Counted from the stretch's first letter, positions 19,194 through 29,851 are shown. The stretch: DNA of 64,000 bases from Pseudovibrio axinellae (GCF_900110875.1 NZ_FOFM01000002.1:1-64000); one strand, 5' to 3'. Numbers and translations: made by a program. Notes: generated from the sequence alone by a model not told the origin.

Positions 19194-20078
19194 ATGAGCG
19201 AACACATTCTCTTTGATCGTCAACTCATAGCAAAACGGCGCATGGCCGCTTTGACGAAAGCTCAAGATGGTGCTGATTTCTTGATGAAGGCAGCAGCAGC
19301 TGACTTGCAGGACAGGCTGGACTTCATCAGCAGGCAGTTTGACTGTGGTGTGGACCTTGGCGGGCACACCGGTCACATTTATGAAACTCTAAAGGCATCG
19401 GGTAAGGTCAATAAACTACTGAGAGCCGATATATTTGCAGCCGACCCTAACCTGCCCAAACCAGACCTGGTTCTGGACGATGCGGTTTTGCCATTTGCAC
19501 CGGAAAGTTTGGACCTGATCGTTTGCGCCCTTAACCTGCAAATGCTCGACGATCTTCCAGGCGCCCTCATTCAAATCAAACGCGCTCTAAAGCCAGATGG
19601 CCTCTTTCTTGGCCTGCTCCTAGGAACTGACACCCTTGCAGAATTGCGCGATTGTCTAATGCGGGCAGAAATGGAAGTCAGTGGAGGCGTATCTCCGCGC
19701 GTTATTCCGTTTGCAGACACAAGAGATTTGGGCGGACTTCTTCAGCGCGCTGAGTTTGCGCTTCCAGTGACCGACATTGATCGACTTACTGTCAGATACG
19801 ACACTATGTTTGATTTGATCAAAGACTTGCGTGCAATGGGAGCAACAAATCCGCTCAATGACCGTTTAAAGGCCCCAACCAGCAAAAAAGTCTTTCTGCG
19901 TGCTGCTGAAATCTATGCTCAGGATTATGCGGACGCGGACGGTCGCATTCGAGCAACCTTCACCTTTGCATCTTTGTCGGGCTGGGCACCGCATGAATCC
20001 CAGCAAAAGCCCCTTAAGCCCGGGTCAGCAAAGCACAGCCTAGCCGAAGCGCTTGGCACAAAAGAAATCAAATCCTGA
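19194..20078 (+). CDS. NDUFAF5-like methyltransferase-domain protein
   Basis: 294 residues beginning MSEHILFDRQLIAKRRMAAL, followed by a SAM-type fold with VDLGGHTGHIYETL and DLIVCALNLQMLDDLPG. The whole pattern matches the bacterial relatives of mitochondrial NDUFAF5, an arginine hydroxylase that modifies NDUFS7 of complex I. Annotation pipelines often label these as SAM-dependent or BioC-like methyltransferases. AAGGG precedes the ATG. It ends immediately before the convergent Flp pilin gene stop codon. Confidence 0.85.
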   Translation: MSEHILFDRQLIAKRRMAALTKAQDGADFLMKAAAADLQDRLDFISRQFDCGVDLGGHTGHIYETLKASGKVNKLLRADIFAADPNLPKPDLVLDDAVLPFAPESLDLIVCALNLQMLDDLPGALIQIKRALKPDGLFLGLLLGTDTLAELRDCLMRAEMEVSGGVSPRVIPFADTRDLGGLLQRAEFALPVTDIDRLTVRYDTMFDLIKDLRAMGATNPLNDRLKAPTSKKVFLRAAEIYAQDYADADGRIRATFTFASLSGWAPHESQQKPLKPGSAKHSLAEALGTKEIKS

Positions 20079-20294
20079 TTATTGGGAAATGACTGTAGAC
20101 ATTGTGTCGGCGAGAAACTCGAAGTTGCCTGAAATAGCAGACCCGATCGCCGTCACAGCAGCAACAATTGCCAAAACAATAAGTCCTGCAAGAATGGCGT
20201 ATTCAACTGCAGCAGCACCGCGTTCGTCTTCTGTCATGTGGGCGATTGTGAAACCGCTTTTTTGAAACTTAAACGCTTGGTTGCTCAACGCCAT
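20079..20294 (-). CDS. Flp family type IVb pilin
   Basis: 71 residues. A 26-residue leader ends in a prepilin-peptidase site (DERG then AAAVEYA), with the conserved Glu at +5, followed by a single hydrophobic helix (ILAGLIVLAIVAAVTAIG). These are the marks of Flp/Fap pilins assembled by Tad systems. The leader is longer than the usual 15-20 residues, so a start further in, such as the Met at residue 20, may be correct. No tad/cpa genes are nearby. The stop codons of this gene and the convergent methyltransferase gene are adjacent. Confidence 0.9.
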   Translation of the reverse strand: MALSNQAFKFQKSGFTIAHMTEDERGAAAVEYAILAGLIVLAIVAAVTAIGSAISGNFEFLADTMSTVISQ

Positions 20295-20323
20295 TATTTG
20301 CCTCTTATTTCCGCAGTCTCCGG

Positions 20324-20728
20324 CTAATAAGACACGAGGTCGATTAGATGTGGAATCAGCGGTTCATCTGCTGGTGGCATGTCGTAATCACGCAAGCGAA
20401 CTGCACGTACCCATTTAAGGTTTTGCCCTTCTGCCCCGTGAGGTGTACCCGACCACCGTCTGCAAACGTAAAGTGGCATTAGCAAATGAAAATCTTCGTA
20501 AGTGTGGCTAGCAAAACTCAAAGGCGCAAGGCACTCTTTTTTAACCGTAATTCCCAGTTCCTCTGTTAATTCACGGATCAAACAGTCCTCTGGAGTTTCA
20601 TTTTCCTCCAGCTTGCCACCAGGGAATTCCCAGAAACCAGCCATTGATTTACCTTCGGGACGCTGAGCAAGCAAAATCCGGTTGTCCGCGTCAATAAGTG
20701 CGCAGGCCGCGACCATAACAATTTTCAT
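20324..20728 (-). CDS. mutT: 8-oxo-dGTP diphosphatase MutT (Nudix)
   Basis: 134 residues with a complete Nudix box GGKLEENETPEDCLIRELTEELGI. It hydrolyses oxidised dGTP and prevents A:T to C:G changes. The N-terminal MVAACALIDADNRILLAQRPEGK and the later SFASHTYEDFHLLMPLYVC match MutT rather than other Nudix enzymes. It is the downstream partner of the argJ-GNAT genes on the same strand, an order I recall from many Hyphomicrobiales. Confidence 0.93.
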   Translation of the reverse strand: MKIVMVAACALIDADNRILLAQRPEGKSMAGFWEFPGGKLEENETPEDCLIRELTEELGITVKKECLAPLSFASHTYEDFHLLMPLYVCRRWSGTPHGAEGQNLKWVRAVRLRDYDMPPADEPLIPHLIDLVSY

Positions 20729-20806
20729 CTTTTTTCCGTCTCAAATAAGGACACTTTGAAAACCTTTGAGAAACCATAACAAAGGTTCGCTGTGAAATTT
20801 TACTGA

Positions 20807-21634
20807 TTATATTAAGTCAGGCGGAGTCCGGCAGTAGTGGTAAGCATAGGCTTCTCTATAGCCAAGAGCTTCATACAGCGCGCAAGCAGCAGCATTCTCG
20901 GCCACCACCTGCAGCCAGGCAGTTTCAGCTCCCGCTTCTGCGCCAAGTCGCTGCACTTCACACATCAGGGTGTAGGCCAGGCCTTGTCGGCGGTATTCAT
21001 CCCGCGTCACAACATCAAAGATGCCGAGCATGTCACCATCAATCACGCCAAGCAAAGCTGCAGCAGGTGTACCCTCATGCGTTTCAAGGACAAGACCCAG
21101 CAGCTCAACGGTCACTTTGGACAATACCTCAAGCAATGCTTGGTGAGCACTACTCAGCGGAGCGCCGCCATCAGCCCCGGATGCCTGAGCAAACTTATAG
21201 ATCCACTCATCCAACGGAACTCTGGTCAGTTGAAACCCTTCAGGCACCTCAGTATCACCAAGCCCCCATATAGACCGGCTAAGCACCTGAGTTTCATCGA
21301 TCCGCGTATATTTTTGAGCGTCGAGCACTTGATCTACATCCTGAGGAACCAGCGGTGTCCAGCGCACATGAAACTTGGAACCGAGCCGTTTAAAGCGCAT
21401 ACGAGCAGCATTTAATCGGCTTTCTGCCTCATCGCAATCATTGGTATCGTAGAAGTTCAAAGAGTTATTTCTGCGCGCACTGCTCCCCGGAGAGATCCGG
21501 GAAATCCAGCTTCCATCATGGTGCGCCATGAGGCTGGGAAAGCAATTTATATTTGCCTGCTCCAGCCTGTACAATGTTTCCATATCGCACTTAGGTTGAC
21601 GAGGTTGAACCCTCTTAACTTCTGTAGTCACCAT
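20807..21634 (-). CDS. GNAT family N-acetyltransferase
   Basis: About 275 residues. The C-terminal half is a GNAT domain with the acetyl-CoA loop [17 protein letters not shown] and the [23 protein letters not shown] ending. The N-terminal half is a weakly recognisable second GNAT-like region. The start at 21634 (MVTTEVKRV) overlaps the end of argJ by 20 bases; METLYRLEQ at 21583 is an alternative. No good ribosome-binding site is visible, consistent with coupling to argJ. The substrate is unknown. Confidence 0.85.
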   Translation of the reverse strand: MVTTEVKRVQPRQPKCDMETLYRLEQANINCFPSLMAHHDGSWISRISPGSSARRNNSLNFYDTNDCDEAESRLNAARMRFKRLGSKFHVRWTPLVPQDVDQVLDAQKYTRIDETQVLSRSIWGLGDTEVPEGFQLTRVPLDEWIYKFAQASGADGGAPLSSAHQALLEVLSKVTVELLGLVLETHEGTPAAALLGVIDGDMLGIFDVVTRDEYRRQGLAYTLMCEVQRLGAEAGAETAWLQVVAENAAACALYEALGYREAYAYHYCRTPPDLI

Positions 21635-22850
21635 TGATTGCCACATATTCCTTCGTGAGATCACAAGTCCACACGTTTGCGCGGCCCTGTCCAAGACCAA
21701 GCCCTACTTTCAAAGTGATCTCGGCTTTTTTCATGACCGCAGAAGCGTCTTCTTCGCTGTAATCAGGATCGCGCTCTCCTTCAACCGCAACACGGATATC
21801 TCCAAACCAGATTTCCAGTTTATCCCGGTCTGCTGGCTCTCCAGCTTTCCCGACTGCCATAACAACACGGCCCCAGTTCGCATCCTCGCCTGAAAACGCG
21901 GTCTTCATCAAGGGAGAGTTTGCAATCGCCATTGCGATACGCTTTGCCGAAAGATCACTCTCAGCGCTCTCCACCTGCACTTCAACAAACTTGGTAGCGC
22001 CCTCACCGTCACGTACGATCATCTGAGCTAGTTCAAGCATCATGTCCGACAAGGCATCACGGAAGTCAGACAAGCGCGGATCCGTCACATCATCAATCCA
22101 GTCGCCCCCGCCTGCACCACCTGTTGCTGCAAGAAGCACAGTGTCAGACGTGGACGTGTCGCTATCAACCGTGATGGAGTTAAATGAACCGCTGACACAT
22201 TCAGAAAGCAGTTGTTGCAGCACTGGAGCCTTGATGGCAGCATCAGTAAAAAGAAAGCCGAGCATCGTTGCCATATCGGGTGCAATCATACCCGCACCTT
22301 TGGCAATTCCGTTCAATGTGACCGCGGTCTCTCCCAGCTTTACAGTGCGCGTGCTCAATTTGGGATAGGTGTCGGTCGTCATGATTGCTTTGGCAGCATC
22401 CATCCACTTATCTGGCACTGCATCGGCAACCAAACCATCAGCAACACCTGCAAATTTCTCCGCTGGCAGCGGCTCTCCAATCACACCGGTAGAAGCAAGG
22501 TAAATCTCTTCGACAGAAAACCCTGTCGCCTGTGAAAGAATATCAGCGGAAAGCTCCACTGAGGCCGTCCCTTTCTTGCCTGTAAAAGCATTCGCATTTC
22601 CGGAATTGACCATGATCGCCCGCGCAACGCCCTTTGAGAGCTTTTGCTTACACCAATCAACGGGAGCGCTCGTACATTTAGACGTCGTAAACACACCTGC
22701 AATTTGCGCTGGTTCGTCAAATACCGCCAAAAGGACATCGGTACGTCCCTCATATTTCAACCCAGCTGCCGCGGTCGCCAAACGAACACCCTTAAGCGCT
22801 GGAAGCTCTGGATAGGATACAGGAGCCAATGGAGAAAGTGTTGCGGTCAT
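21615..22850 (-). CDS. argJ: Bifunctional glutamate N-acetyltransferase/amino-acid acetyltransferase ArgJ
   Basis: 411 residues. It carries out the acetyl-recycling step of arginine synthesis (ornithine acetyltransferase, often also N-acetylglutamate synthase). The autoprocessing site is visible in [13 protein letters not shown] (about residue 195), where the chain is cut before the Thr nucleophile to give alpha and beta subunits. [15 protein letters not shown] is the other family hallmark. GGGGGG precedes the ATG. Downstream are the GNAT and mutT genes; upstream is the parvulin gene with its own terminator. Confidence 0.97.
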   Translation of the reverse strand: MTATLSPLAPVSYPELPALKGVRLATAAAGLKYEGRTDVLLAVFDEPAQIAGVFTTSKCTSAPVDWCKQKLSKGVARAIMVNSGNANAFTGKKGTASVELSADILSQATGFSVEEIYLASTGVIGEPLPAEKFAGVADGLVADAVPDKWMDAAKAIMTTDTYPKLSTRTVKLGETAVTLNGIAKGAGMIAPDMATMLGFLFTDAAIKAPVLQQLLSECVSGSFNSITVDSDTSTSDTVLLAATGGAGGGDWIDDVTDPRLSDFRDALSDMMLELAQMIVRDGEGATKFVEVQVESAESDLSAKRIAMAIANSPLMKTAFSGEDANWGRVVMAVGKAGEPADRDKLEIWFGDIRVAVEGERDPDYSEEDASAVMKKAEITLKVGLGLGQGRANVWTCDLTKEYVAINGDYRS

Positions 22851-22881
22851 AAGAACCCCCCGAAGAAAACAATGCTTTTAC

Positions 22882-22921
22882 AAAAAAGTAGCCTCGGAAG
22901 GCCTATGCCATCCGAGGCTAC
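22882..22921 (-). terminator. Terminator downstream of the parvulin gene
   Basis: A perfect 11-bp stem (GTAGCCTCGGA at 22888-22898 with TCCGAGGCTAC at 22911-22921). On the minus strand it is followed by TTTTTT. Confidence 0.88.
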
Positions 22922-22974
22922 AAAAACAAGGTGTTTTATTTCAATAATCAGCAGAGCTATTCGCTAGGTGCGAA

Positions 22975-23844
22975 TTACTTGCTTTCCTCAGGCTTTGGCT
23001 GGTCAGCATCAGCACCAATGATTTCCACAGTGTTCTTTGCTTTCAGCTCTTCAAGCACTGTGCTGAACTTAGCTAAAACCAGTTCTTGGCGCAGCTGACC
23101 TTCAACGGCATCGAAGGTTGGCGCTGGCTGTGTACGTGTCTCCTTGTTCAGGATGACATGGTAACCGAACTGTGTTTGCACAGGTTCCTTTGTGAACTCA
23201 CCTGGCTTCAGATCATACGCAGCTTTTTCAAACTCAGGAACCATCTGGCCTTTTCCAAAGAAGCCAAGGTCACCACCGTTCGGGCCGGAAGGACCAGTGG
23301 ATTTTTCCTTCGCAAGCTCTGCAAAGTCCGCTCCACCTTCAAGCTGTTTGATAATGTCGCGTGCTTCATCCTCAGTCTTCACAAGAATGTGAGCAGCATG
23401 AACCTCTGGAGTACCTTGGAAATTGGCATACTTAGCGTCGTAAGCCGCCTTAACTTCATCCTCGGTAATCGTGCTTTGAATGTTTTTCTGGAAATATGCA
23501 TTGCGCAGAGCACGCATACGCTCAAAAGCCATTAAGCGTTTAAAGTCATCAGTTTCTGAGAGTTTCTCTGCCTCACCTGCATCTGCAAGCAGCTTCATCT
23601 CTACAAGCACGTCGGTCAAAACCTTGCGCCATTCAGTTGGCGGAACGCGCTGCAGCTGCTGCGCATAATCTTGTGCAGCAAAAGCAAGATCTGCTTCAGT
23701 AATAACGCTGTTCCCAACCTTCGCAACTGGCTTGTTCAGATCTGGAGCAGTATCTGCATCCTGAGCCTGAGCAACATTCAGACCCACAACCAGTGCGGCA
23801 ACTGCAACGGACCCACCGAGAAACCTTGTAAATTTACGAAGCAT
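22975..23844 (-). CDS. Secreted parvulin-type peptidylprolyl isomerase
   Basis: About 289 residues from ATG 23844, which has AGGAAAGAAAGAG upstream and starts a normal signal peptide (MLRKFTRFLGG to AQAQD). A longer in-frame start at 23946 would spoil the signal peptide. The SurA/PrsA-like N-terminal helical region precedes a parvulin domain (about 140-235) with HAAHILVKTEDEAR and GGDLGFFGKGQMVPEFEKAA. It should assist folding of exported proteins in the periplasm. It is divergent from secA, which fits an export theme. Confidence 0.93.
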   Translation of the reverse strand: MLRKFTRFLGGSVAVAALVVGLNVAQAQDADTAPDLNKPVAKVGNSVITEADLAFAAQDYAQQLQRVPPTEWRKVLTDVLVEMKLLADAGEAEKLSETDDFKRLMAFERMRALRNAYFQKNIQSTITEDEVKAAYDAKYANFQGTPEVHAAHILVKTEDEARDIIKQLEGGADFAELAKEKSTGPSGPNGGDLGFFGKGQMVPEFEKAAYDLKPGEFTKEPVQTQFGYHVILNKETRTQPAPTFDAVEGQLRQELVLAKFSTVLEELKAKNTVEIIGADADQPKPEESK

Positions 23845-24110
23845 TCGATCTCTTTCTTTCCTGTTTATGGAGAGTTTAAAAAGAGTTGCAAAACAACAAA
23901 GCTTTATGTTGCGACGGCAACTGCCGTTGACAACCTTAGAGCCCACTCTTATCTCTCTGTCGCCTGCTTTTTTACGCGCAGGTGCTTAATATGCAGTGAC
24001 TCATGTCAGAACCACCGAGTTTTGACTGGATAGATCACGAATGTGAAGTTTTTTAGGGCCCGGCCGCGACGTGAAAAAACCGGCGCGCCCAAAACAGGAA
24101 GGACCGCCAC

Positions 24111-26897
24111 ATGGTGGGACTCGGCGCACTCGCTCGAAAAATATTTGGTTCAGCTAACGACCGTCGGATCAAGACAATCAGGCCTAAAGTAGACACGATC
24201 AATGCTTTAGAGCCAGAGATGGAAGCTCTGACTGATGAACAGCTGAGAGCCAAAACGGACGAGTTCCGTGAGCAACTTGCAAACGGTGCAAAACTGGACG
24301 ACCTTTTGGTCCCGGCCTTTGCAGTCGTGCGTGAGGCATCTCGTCGTGTTCTTGGCCTACGCCAGTATGATGTGCAGCTTATCGGCGGTATGGTTCTCCA
24401 TGCTGGCGAAATCACAGAAATGCGGACCGGTGAAGGTAAAACCCTTGTGGCAACCGCACCCGTCTACCTAAACGCCTTGACTGGTAAGGGTGTTCACGTC
24501 GTAACAGTGAACGACTACCTTGCCTCTCGTGACGTTGAATGGATGGGCCAGGTTTACCGCTTCCTGGGCCTGACAACCGGCCTGATTGTGCACGGTGTCA
24601 CCGACGAAGAGCGCAAGGCAGCCTACGCTGCCGACGTTACCTACGGAACGAACAACGAATTCGGCTTTGATTATCTTCGTGACAACATGAAGTATGATCG
24701 CGAGTCTATGGTTCAGCGACCGCACCATTTTGCGATCGTCGATGAGGTCGACTCCATTCTTGTCGATGAAGCGCGTACGCCACTCATCATCTCAGGTCCT
24801 TTGGAAGACCGCACCGATTTCTACAATTCAATCGATGCCTACATCCCAAAGCTCGCCGACGAAGATTTCGAGCTGGACGAGAAAGCCCGCTCCGCGACCT
24901 TCACTGAAGAAGGTAACGAGAAGCTAGAGCAACTCTTGTCTGAAGCTGGACTTCTGAAGGGTGATTCGCTGTATGATGTGGAAAACGTTACAGCAGTTCA
25001 CCATTTGCAACAGGGCCTGAAAGCCCACAAACTCTTCCAGCGCGACAAAGATTATATTGTCCGCGATGATGAAGTTGTCATCATCGATGAGTTTACTGGC
25101 CGTATGATGCCAGGTCGTCGTTTCTCTGAGGGCCTCCACCAAGCGTTGGAAGCTAAAGAGCAAGTTTCGATCCAGCCAGAGAACCAGACACTCGCCTCTA
25201 TCACCTTCCAGAACTACTTCCGCATGTACGACAAGCTGGCTGGCATGACCGGTACAGCAATGACTGAAGCTGAAGAGTTCATGGACATTTACAGTTTGGA
25301 TGTTGTTGACATCCCAACCAATGTTCCTGTGCTGCGTATCGATGATGACGATGAGGTTTACCGCACCGTCGCTGAGAAATACAATGCGATCATGGAACTG
25401 GTAGATGATTGTCATGAGCGCGGTCAGCCGGTTCTGGTCGGCACTACGTCCATCGAAAAATCCGAGCTCCTTGCAGAACTGCTGCTCAAGCATGGCTACA
25501 AGCAGATCGATGTTTCCGACCCGCAAGCTTTGGCCGACTATGCGCTTACTGCAGGCAAAGAGAAAGTCTTTGCAGTGCTGAACGCGCGCTACCATGAGCA
25601 GGAAGCAACCATCATTGCACAGGCAGGCGTGCCTGGCGCGGTGACCATTGCAACCAACATGGCTGGTCGTGGTACAGATATCCAGCTGGGCGGCAACGTT
25701 GAGATGCGTATCGCCACCGAACTGGGCGATATGCCTGAAGGCGATAAACGCACGGCTCAAGAAGCTGCCATTAAAGCTGAAGTTGAAAAACTAAAGCAAA
25801 AAGCTATCAAGGCAGGTGGTCTCTACGTTGTAGCAACCGAACGTCATGAAAGCCGCCGCATTGATAACCAGCTGCGTGGCCGTTCTGGCCGTCAGGGCGA
25901 TCCTGGGCACTCTAAATTCTTCCTCTCGCTGCAAGATGACCTGATGCGCATCTTCGGCTCTGAGCGCATGGATTCCATGCTCCAAAAGCTTGGTTTGAAG
26001 GAAGGAGAGGCCATTGTTCACTCCTGGATCAATAAAGCACTCGAGAAAGCTCAGCAGAAGGTCGAAGCACGTAACTTTGATATCCGTAAGAACCTGCTGA
26101 AATTTGACGACGTGATGAACGACCAACGTAAAGTGGTCTTTGATCAGCGACTTGAAATGATGGACCCTGAAGTAACGCAGGAAGCCGTTGTGGAAATGCG
26201 CGAAGAGTTCGTCGAAGATCTCGTCGCAGCACATATTCCAGAGCGCGCTTATCCTGAACAGTGGAATACTGAAGGCCTTCAGGAAGAAGCACGGACAAAA
26301 CTGAACCTTGAACTCCCGATCATGGACTGGGCAAACGAGGAAGGTATCGCGGACGAGGAAGTTACCTCTCGTCTGAAAAAGGAAGCCAACGAAGTAATGG
26401 CGAGCAAGGCTGCTAACTACGGCCCTGACGTCATGCGCCAGATCGAACGTGCAGTTCTTCTGCAGACCATCGATAACTTGTGGCGTGAGCACTTGGCGAA
26501 CCTTGATCACCTGCGCTCAGCTGTTGGCCTGCGTGGCTACGCACAGCGTGACCCGCTTCAAGAGTATAAGACAGAGTCCTTCACTCTCTTTGAAAATATG
26601 CTCAGCACACTGCGCCAGACCACAACATCACAGCTGATGCATGTTGAGTTGGTTCAGCAGCAGGCACCAGAAACGCCGCAAATGCCAGCTCACATGGAGG
26701 CTCATCACACCAACCCATTAACTGGTGAAGATGAGATGGCTGAAGCAGATCGTCAGCTGACAGAAGCACGTGCAGCTGCCGCTCCAACAGGGCGTGATGC
26801 TGGCGATCCGGAAACATGGGGACGCGTTGGCCGTAACGAACCTTGTCCATGTGGCTCTGGTAAAAAATACAAGCATTGCCATGGAGCACTCGTCTGA
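24111..26897 (+). CDS. secA: Protein translocase subunit SecA
   Basis: 928 residues, full length. This ATPase drives Sec-dependent export with SecYEG. Nucleotide-binding domain 1 has Walker A MRTGEGKT and the DEAD-type [20 protein letters not shown]2 carries [14 protein letters not shown] and [21 protein letters not shown]. The C-terminal zinc finger [14 protein letters not shown], which contacts SecB, is intact. AGGAAGGA precedes the ATG. An acidic/Ala-rich linker of about 70 residues joins the scaffold and the zinc finger. Confidence 0.99.
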   Translation: MVGLGALARKIFGSANDRRIKTIRPKVDTINALEPEMEALTDEQLRAKTDEFREQLANGAKLDDLLVPAFAVVREASRRVLGLRQYDVQLIGGMVLHAGEITEMRTGEGKTLVATAPVYLNALTGKGVHVVTVNDYLASRDVEWMGQVYRFLGLTTGLIVHGVTDEERKAAYAADVTYGTNNEFGFDYLRDNMKYDRESMVQRPHHFAIVDEVDSILVDEARTPLIISGPLEDRTDFYNSIDAYIPKLADEDFELDEKARSATFTEEGNEKLEQLLSEAGLLKGDSLYDVENVTAVHHLQQGLKAHKLFQRDKDYIVRDDEVVIIDEFTGRMMPGRRFSEGLHQALEAKEQVSIQPENQTLASITFQNYFRMYDKLAGMTGTAMTEAEEFMDIYSLDVVDIPTNVPVLRIDDDDEVYRTVAEKYNAIMELVDDCHERGQPVLVGTTSIEKSELLAELLLKHGYKQIDVSDPQALADYALTAGKEKVFAVLNARYHEQEATIIAQAGVPGAVTIATNMAGRGTDIQLGGNVEMRIATELGDMPEGDKRTAQEAAIKAEVEKLKQKAIKAGGLYVVATERHESRRIDNQLRGRSGRQGDPGHSKFFLSLQDDLMRIFGSERMDSMLQKLGLKEGEAIVHSWINKALEKAQQKVEARNFDIRKNLLKFDDVMNDQRKVVFDQRLEMMDPEVTQEAVVEMREEFVEDLVAAHIPERAYPEQWNTEGLQEEARTKLNLELPIMDWANEEGIADEEVTSRLKKEANEVMASKAANYGPDVMRQIERAVLLQTIDNLWREHLANLDHLRSAVGLRGYAQRDPLQEYKTESFTLFENMLSTLRQTTTSQLMHVELVQQQAPETPQMPAHMEAHHTNPLTGEDEMAEADRQLTEARAAAAPTGRDAGDPETWGRVGRNEPCPCGSGKKYKHCHGALV

Positions 26898-27021
26898 TCC
26901 AACATAAGGTTTTTTAAAGCACATGCGCCAAAACGCTTCCTGTATTCTGTTAGGATGCCGTTATGAAACATGGCTTGTAAGACAGTTGGCAGATCCAGTT
27001 TCCAGATAAACTGCTTTCATT

Positions 27022-27049
27022 AAAAGGGCTGCTTCGGCGGCCCTTTTTT
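27022..27049 (+). terminator. Intrinsic terminator downstream of secA
   Basis: Stem GGGCTGC/GCGGCCC with a TTCG tetraloop, followed by TTTTTT. It lies about 125 bases past the secA stop. The 26898-27020 interval holds nothing else I recognise. Confidence 0.88.
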
Positions 27050-27158
27050 ATATGGTCACATCCCCCTGCTCCCGGCTTAAGACTTCCTAGGCAAAACTTC
27101 GGTATACTTCTTAAAAACAAAACCGGGTTCTCTATATCCCGGCGCTCAGGAGCATTAG

Positions 27159-27920
27159 ATGGCCTCAGTCTTCGTCAAGATTACAAGTCGCCATTACCTG
27201 CCAAGCGCATACGTTCTCGCGCTATTCATTGGCATGCCCGCCTCCCCTGTATCAGCACAATCAGAGCCTCCTGCCAATCAGCAGGAAACACAAGCACCTC
27301 GCGCTAAAGAATCTCCTGACGAAACAGCGGCCCCGCAACTGCGCCATGTCTCTCCCGGGTACTACCGCCAGGTTGATCAAAGCTTAGGCGCACAGCTTCC
27401 GATCTATGATGATGCTTCAACAGATGCTGCCGTCATTGTTCAGCTACCAGGAGACACCATTCTCAACTCTGACGGTGAGGAAAAGGAAGCCGGCGATATA
27501 CTGTGGCAAAAAGTAAGCCTTGGTGAAATTGAGGGCTGGGTTCATGCAGACAAACTAACGCCAGCAAAGCCGATCCCATTTGCAGGAACAGACCTGCCGG
27601 TACTGGGAGTATGCGGAGGTACAGAGCCATCCTGGAGCATAGAGTGGAACTCTAATACCGTCACCTATTCCAACATAGCAGGACTGCTCCACCGTGCCCC
27701 GCTCAAGGCTGTGGAATCAAAAAAAGACGAGAGTGCAACGCTATTAACAGCAGAGGATGAGACATTTAACCTCAAGATGACCATCACCGCAAAGCAGTGT
27801 ACCTACACGCCTCTCGATTCCTTTGTGTGGGGTGAAGCCGTAGCAACCATCACCCAAACAGGACAAAAGCCAGTCGAGCTTAAAGGATGTTGTCGCCCCG
27901 TCTCAGATGGTTATCACTAA
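27159..27920 (+). CDS. Secreted protein with SH3-type and COG3650-like C-terminal domain
   Basis: 253 residues with a signal peptide (cleavage likely after PVSAQS, about residue 33), a Gln/Pro/Ala-rich linker and a bacterial SH3-like domain at about 70-130 (LPGDTILNSDGE to GEIEGWVHADKLTP). The C-terminal region has the C-G-G and GCCRP cysteines seen in COG3650-type lipoproteins. No lipobox is present. Such proteins are thought to bind cell-wall or periplasmic partners, but the function is unproven. AGGAG lies before the ATG, and the gene is alone between two terminators. Confidence 0.75.
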   Translation: MASVFVKITSRHYLPSAYVLALFIGMPASPVSAQSEPPANQQETQAPRAKESPDETAAPQLRHVSPGYYRQVDQSLGAQLPIYDDASTDAAVIVQLPGDTILNSDGEEKEAGDILWQKVSLGEIEGWVHADKLTPAKPIPFAGTDLPVLGVCGGTEPSWSIEWNSNTVTYSNIAGLLHRAPLKAVESKKDESATLLTAEDETFNLKMTITAKQCTYTPLDSFVWGEAVATITQTGQKPVELKGCCRPVSDGYH

Positions 27921-27992
27921 AGCATAATTTGGCTTGAGCCAGTGTATTGACGCACCAAAGAAGTTAGTCGCACCTTGCAAAACGGCATAAAA

Positions 27993-28014
27993 AAACCCGG
28001 GTCACCCCGGGTTT
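27993..28014. terminator. Bidirectional terminator
   Basis: Stem AAACCCGGG (27993-28001) with CCCGGGTTT (28006-28014) and a TCAC loop, preceded by an A-run. It separates the convergent SH3-protein and L,D-transpeptidase genes. Confidence 0.88.
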
Positions 28015-28039
28015 CTTGTTGCTGAAATCATGCGCCAAT

Positions 28040-28651
28040 TTAATTGACGACGACCTTAGCTCCGATATCTACTTGATCGTAAAGGTAGGAAACATCGTCG
28101 TTGAACATACGGATACAACCGGACGAAACAGCCCGCCCAATGCTCCAGTCCTCGGTGGTTCCATGAATACGGTAAATCGTTGCGCCTAAGTACAAAGCAC
28201 GTGCGCCAAGTGGATTTTCCGGGCCACCCTTCATGTAACGCGGTAGAGTGCGACCTTGTTTCGCCTCACGTCGACGCATTTCCTCAGGTGGTGTCCAGCC
28301 TGGCCACTTCGCTTTACGCGTAATACGCTCAGTACCATTCCACTCGAAGCCTTCGCGACCTACGCCAATACCATAGCGCATCGCCTTACCGTTCTCCTGA
28401 ACGTGGTAGAGAAAACGCTTATCAGTATCAATGATAATGGTGCCCGGCTCTTCCTTGGTGCGATACCGCATCAGCTTACGCTTGTATTTACTGCGCGCCA
28501 TACTTGATGCCATGCCAGGCGGATCCGGGAAAACGTCCCATTGGCGTGTGCTTGGATTCCACAGCTTACCCGCGCTTGCAGGTGCTACAAACACAATGCT
28601 AACCAAGGTACAAAAAACAGCAAATATTCCCTTGCGAAGTAGTCCTCGCAT
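28040..28651 (-). CDS. L,D-transpeptidase (YkuD family)
   Basis: About 203 residues from ATG 28651, which has AGGGGG upstream and begins a signal peptide (MRGLLRKGIFAVFCTLVS to ASAG). The in-frame start at 28753 would add 34 residues before the signal. The YkuD domain (about 65-200) ends with the catalytic HGTTEDWSIGRAVSSGCIRM, where the nucleophile Cys, the His and the Arg are all present. It would form 3-3 peptidoglycan cross-links or attach proteins to the wall. Confidence 0.94.
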   Translation of the reverse strand: MRGLLRKGIFAVFCTLVSIVFVAPASAGKLWNPSTRQWDVFPDPPGMASSMARSKYKRKLMRYRTKEEPGTIIIDTDKRFLYHVQENGKAMRYGIGVGREGFEWNGTERITRKAKWPGWTPPEEMRRREAKQGRTLPRYMKGGPENPLGARALYLGATIYRIHGTTEDWSIGRAVSSGCIRMFNDDVSYLYDQVDIGAKVVVN

Positions 28652-28984
28652 AATCACCCCCTGAAATTGGCGATGGCCCCCACCCCTGCGGGACCTTTCG
28701 AATCTAAAAAATAAATCAGCCCCGAGAAACAAATCCTTTTTCGGGGTTATCAACTTACATATGTTTCAAATTGCGACTCATTATCAACATCTGATCAACG
28801 ATATCCAAGCAAAACCGCACTTAATCGAGTCAATTATTCCATTTTCGTGAAATTTTATGAGCCTAGACAACATTTTCTCCCAAGTTCATCCGTTTTTATA
28901 CTGATAAAAATATTGTCTTAGCCTAAGTCACAGGTAAACCTCCCAATGAAAGGGTCATATAATACGCCCAATGGGAGGCCTTAT

Positions 28985-29767
28985 ATGAATATCGATAGTA
29001 TCCAAGATGTAACCTGCCTGCCTTTCACCGCCTTTGGCCCTGAAAGCGCAGAACCTGTAATCTTCATCCATGGCTTTGGAGCCGACGCCAGCACATGGCG
29101 CAATCTTCAAACTCAGATGGAAAACACACGCAGGACAATCGCGTTTGACTTGCCAGCACACGGGCGGGCGCTCGCCAATTTTGCACCTAGCAATGCAGTT
29201 GGTTCAGCCAAAGCCATCACAAAATCGCTGGATGCCTTAAAACTCGACAAGGTGCATTTGGTCGGTCACAGCATGGGCGGCGCAATTGCCAGCCTCATTG
29301 CAATGCGCAGTCCAGAACGCATCGCAAGTCTCACTCTGCTGGCTCCCGGCGGTTTCGGTCCAGAAATCAACGCCAAGCTGCTGCGTCGCTACGCGACAAC
29401 ACACACTGAGGCGGGCCAGCAAGTGCTGTTGGAACAGTTTGTGGGACTGGAATTTAAACTTCCCAAAAAGCTAGCAGAATACGTTGCAACACAACGCGCC
29501 ACACCTGGCGCGTCTGAAGCATTGAAAGCCGTTGCAGAGCTCATTTTGGAGGGCGACCGTCAGGGTGTTCTGCCAACCGAAAAACTTGCTGAGTTACCAA
29601 TGCCAATCAAAGTGGTTTGGGGCACTCAGGACAAAATCCTGCCGACCCGCCAATGCCACAAATTGCCGGGGCCAGTGGCCTGCCATGTATTCGACGGCGT
29701 TGGCCATATGGTTCATATGGAAATTCCGCAGGACGTCATCCGTCTTATTTTAGAAAATATCCGTTAA
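28985..29767 (+). CDS. Alpha/beta hydrolase
   Basis: 260 residues from ATG 28985, which has GGGAGG directly upstream; the in-frame ATG at 28946 lacks this. It has the HGFGADASTWRN oxyanion region, the nucleophile elbow GHSMGG (Ser at about 95), an Asp region in VVWGTQDKILPTRQ and the catalytic His in GVGHMVHMEIP. It resembles the hydrolase shape of the acetoin dehydrogenase E2-associated and MhpC-like group. No acyltransferase domain is fused, and the substrate is unknown. Confidence 0.88.
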   Translation: MNIDSIQDVTCLPFTAFGPESAEPVIFIHGFGADASTWRNLQTQMENTRRTIAFDLPAHGRALANFAPSNAVGSAKAITKSLDALKLDKVHLVGHSMGGAIASLIAMRSPERIASLTLLAPGGFGPEINAKLLRRYATTHTEAGQQVLLEQFVGLEFKLPKKLAEYVATQRATPGASEALKAVAELILEGDRQGVLPTEKLAELPMPIKVVWGTQDKILPTRQCHKLPGPVACHVFDGVGHMVHMEIPQDVIRLILENIR

Positions 29768-29808
29768 GGCGTGTCTCTGAAAAGGAACTCCTGCCTTTAG
29801 AGATTTCA

Positions 29809-29837
29809 GAGCGTGTCGCCATAACAGCGACGCGCTC
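29809..29837. repeat. Hairpin between convergent genes
   Basis: Inverted repeat GAGCGTGTCGC (29809-29819) with GCGACGCGCTC (29827-29837), 11 bp with one G-T wobble and a 7-nt loop. No T-run follows on either strand, so terminator function is uncertain. Confidence 0.6.
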
Positions 29838-29851
29838 CAAAAAACAACGAC

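Noticed and set aside
24924-25760. 278-codon open frame on the minus strand inside secA
   Set aside because: It runs antisense to the highly conserved secA core, has a His/Cys-rich composition unlike proteins here, and no ribosome-binding site; it is a by-product of codon use in secA.
26898-27020. Possible small RNA between secA and its terminator
   Set aside because: The 125 bases show no promoter or stable fold other than the terminator itself.
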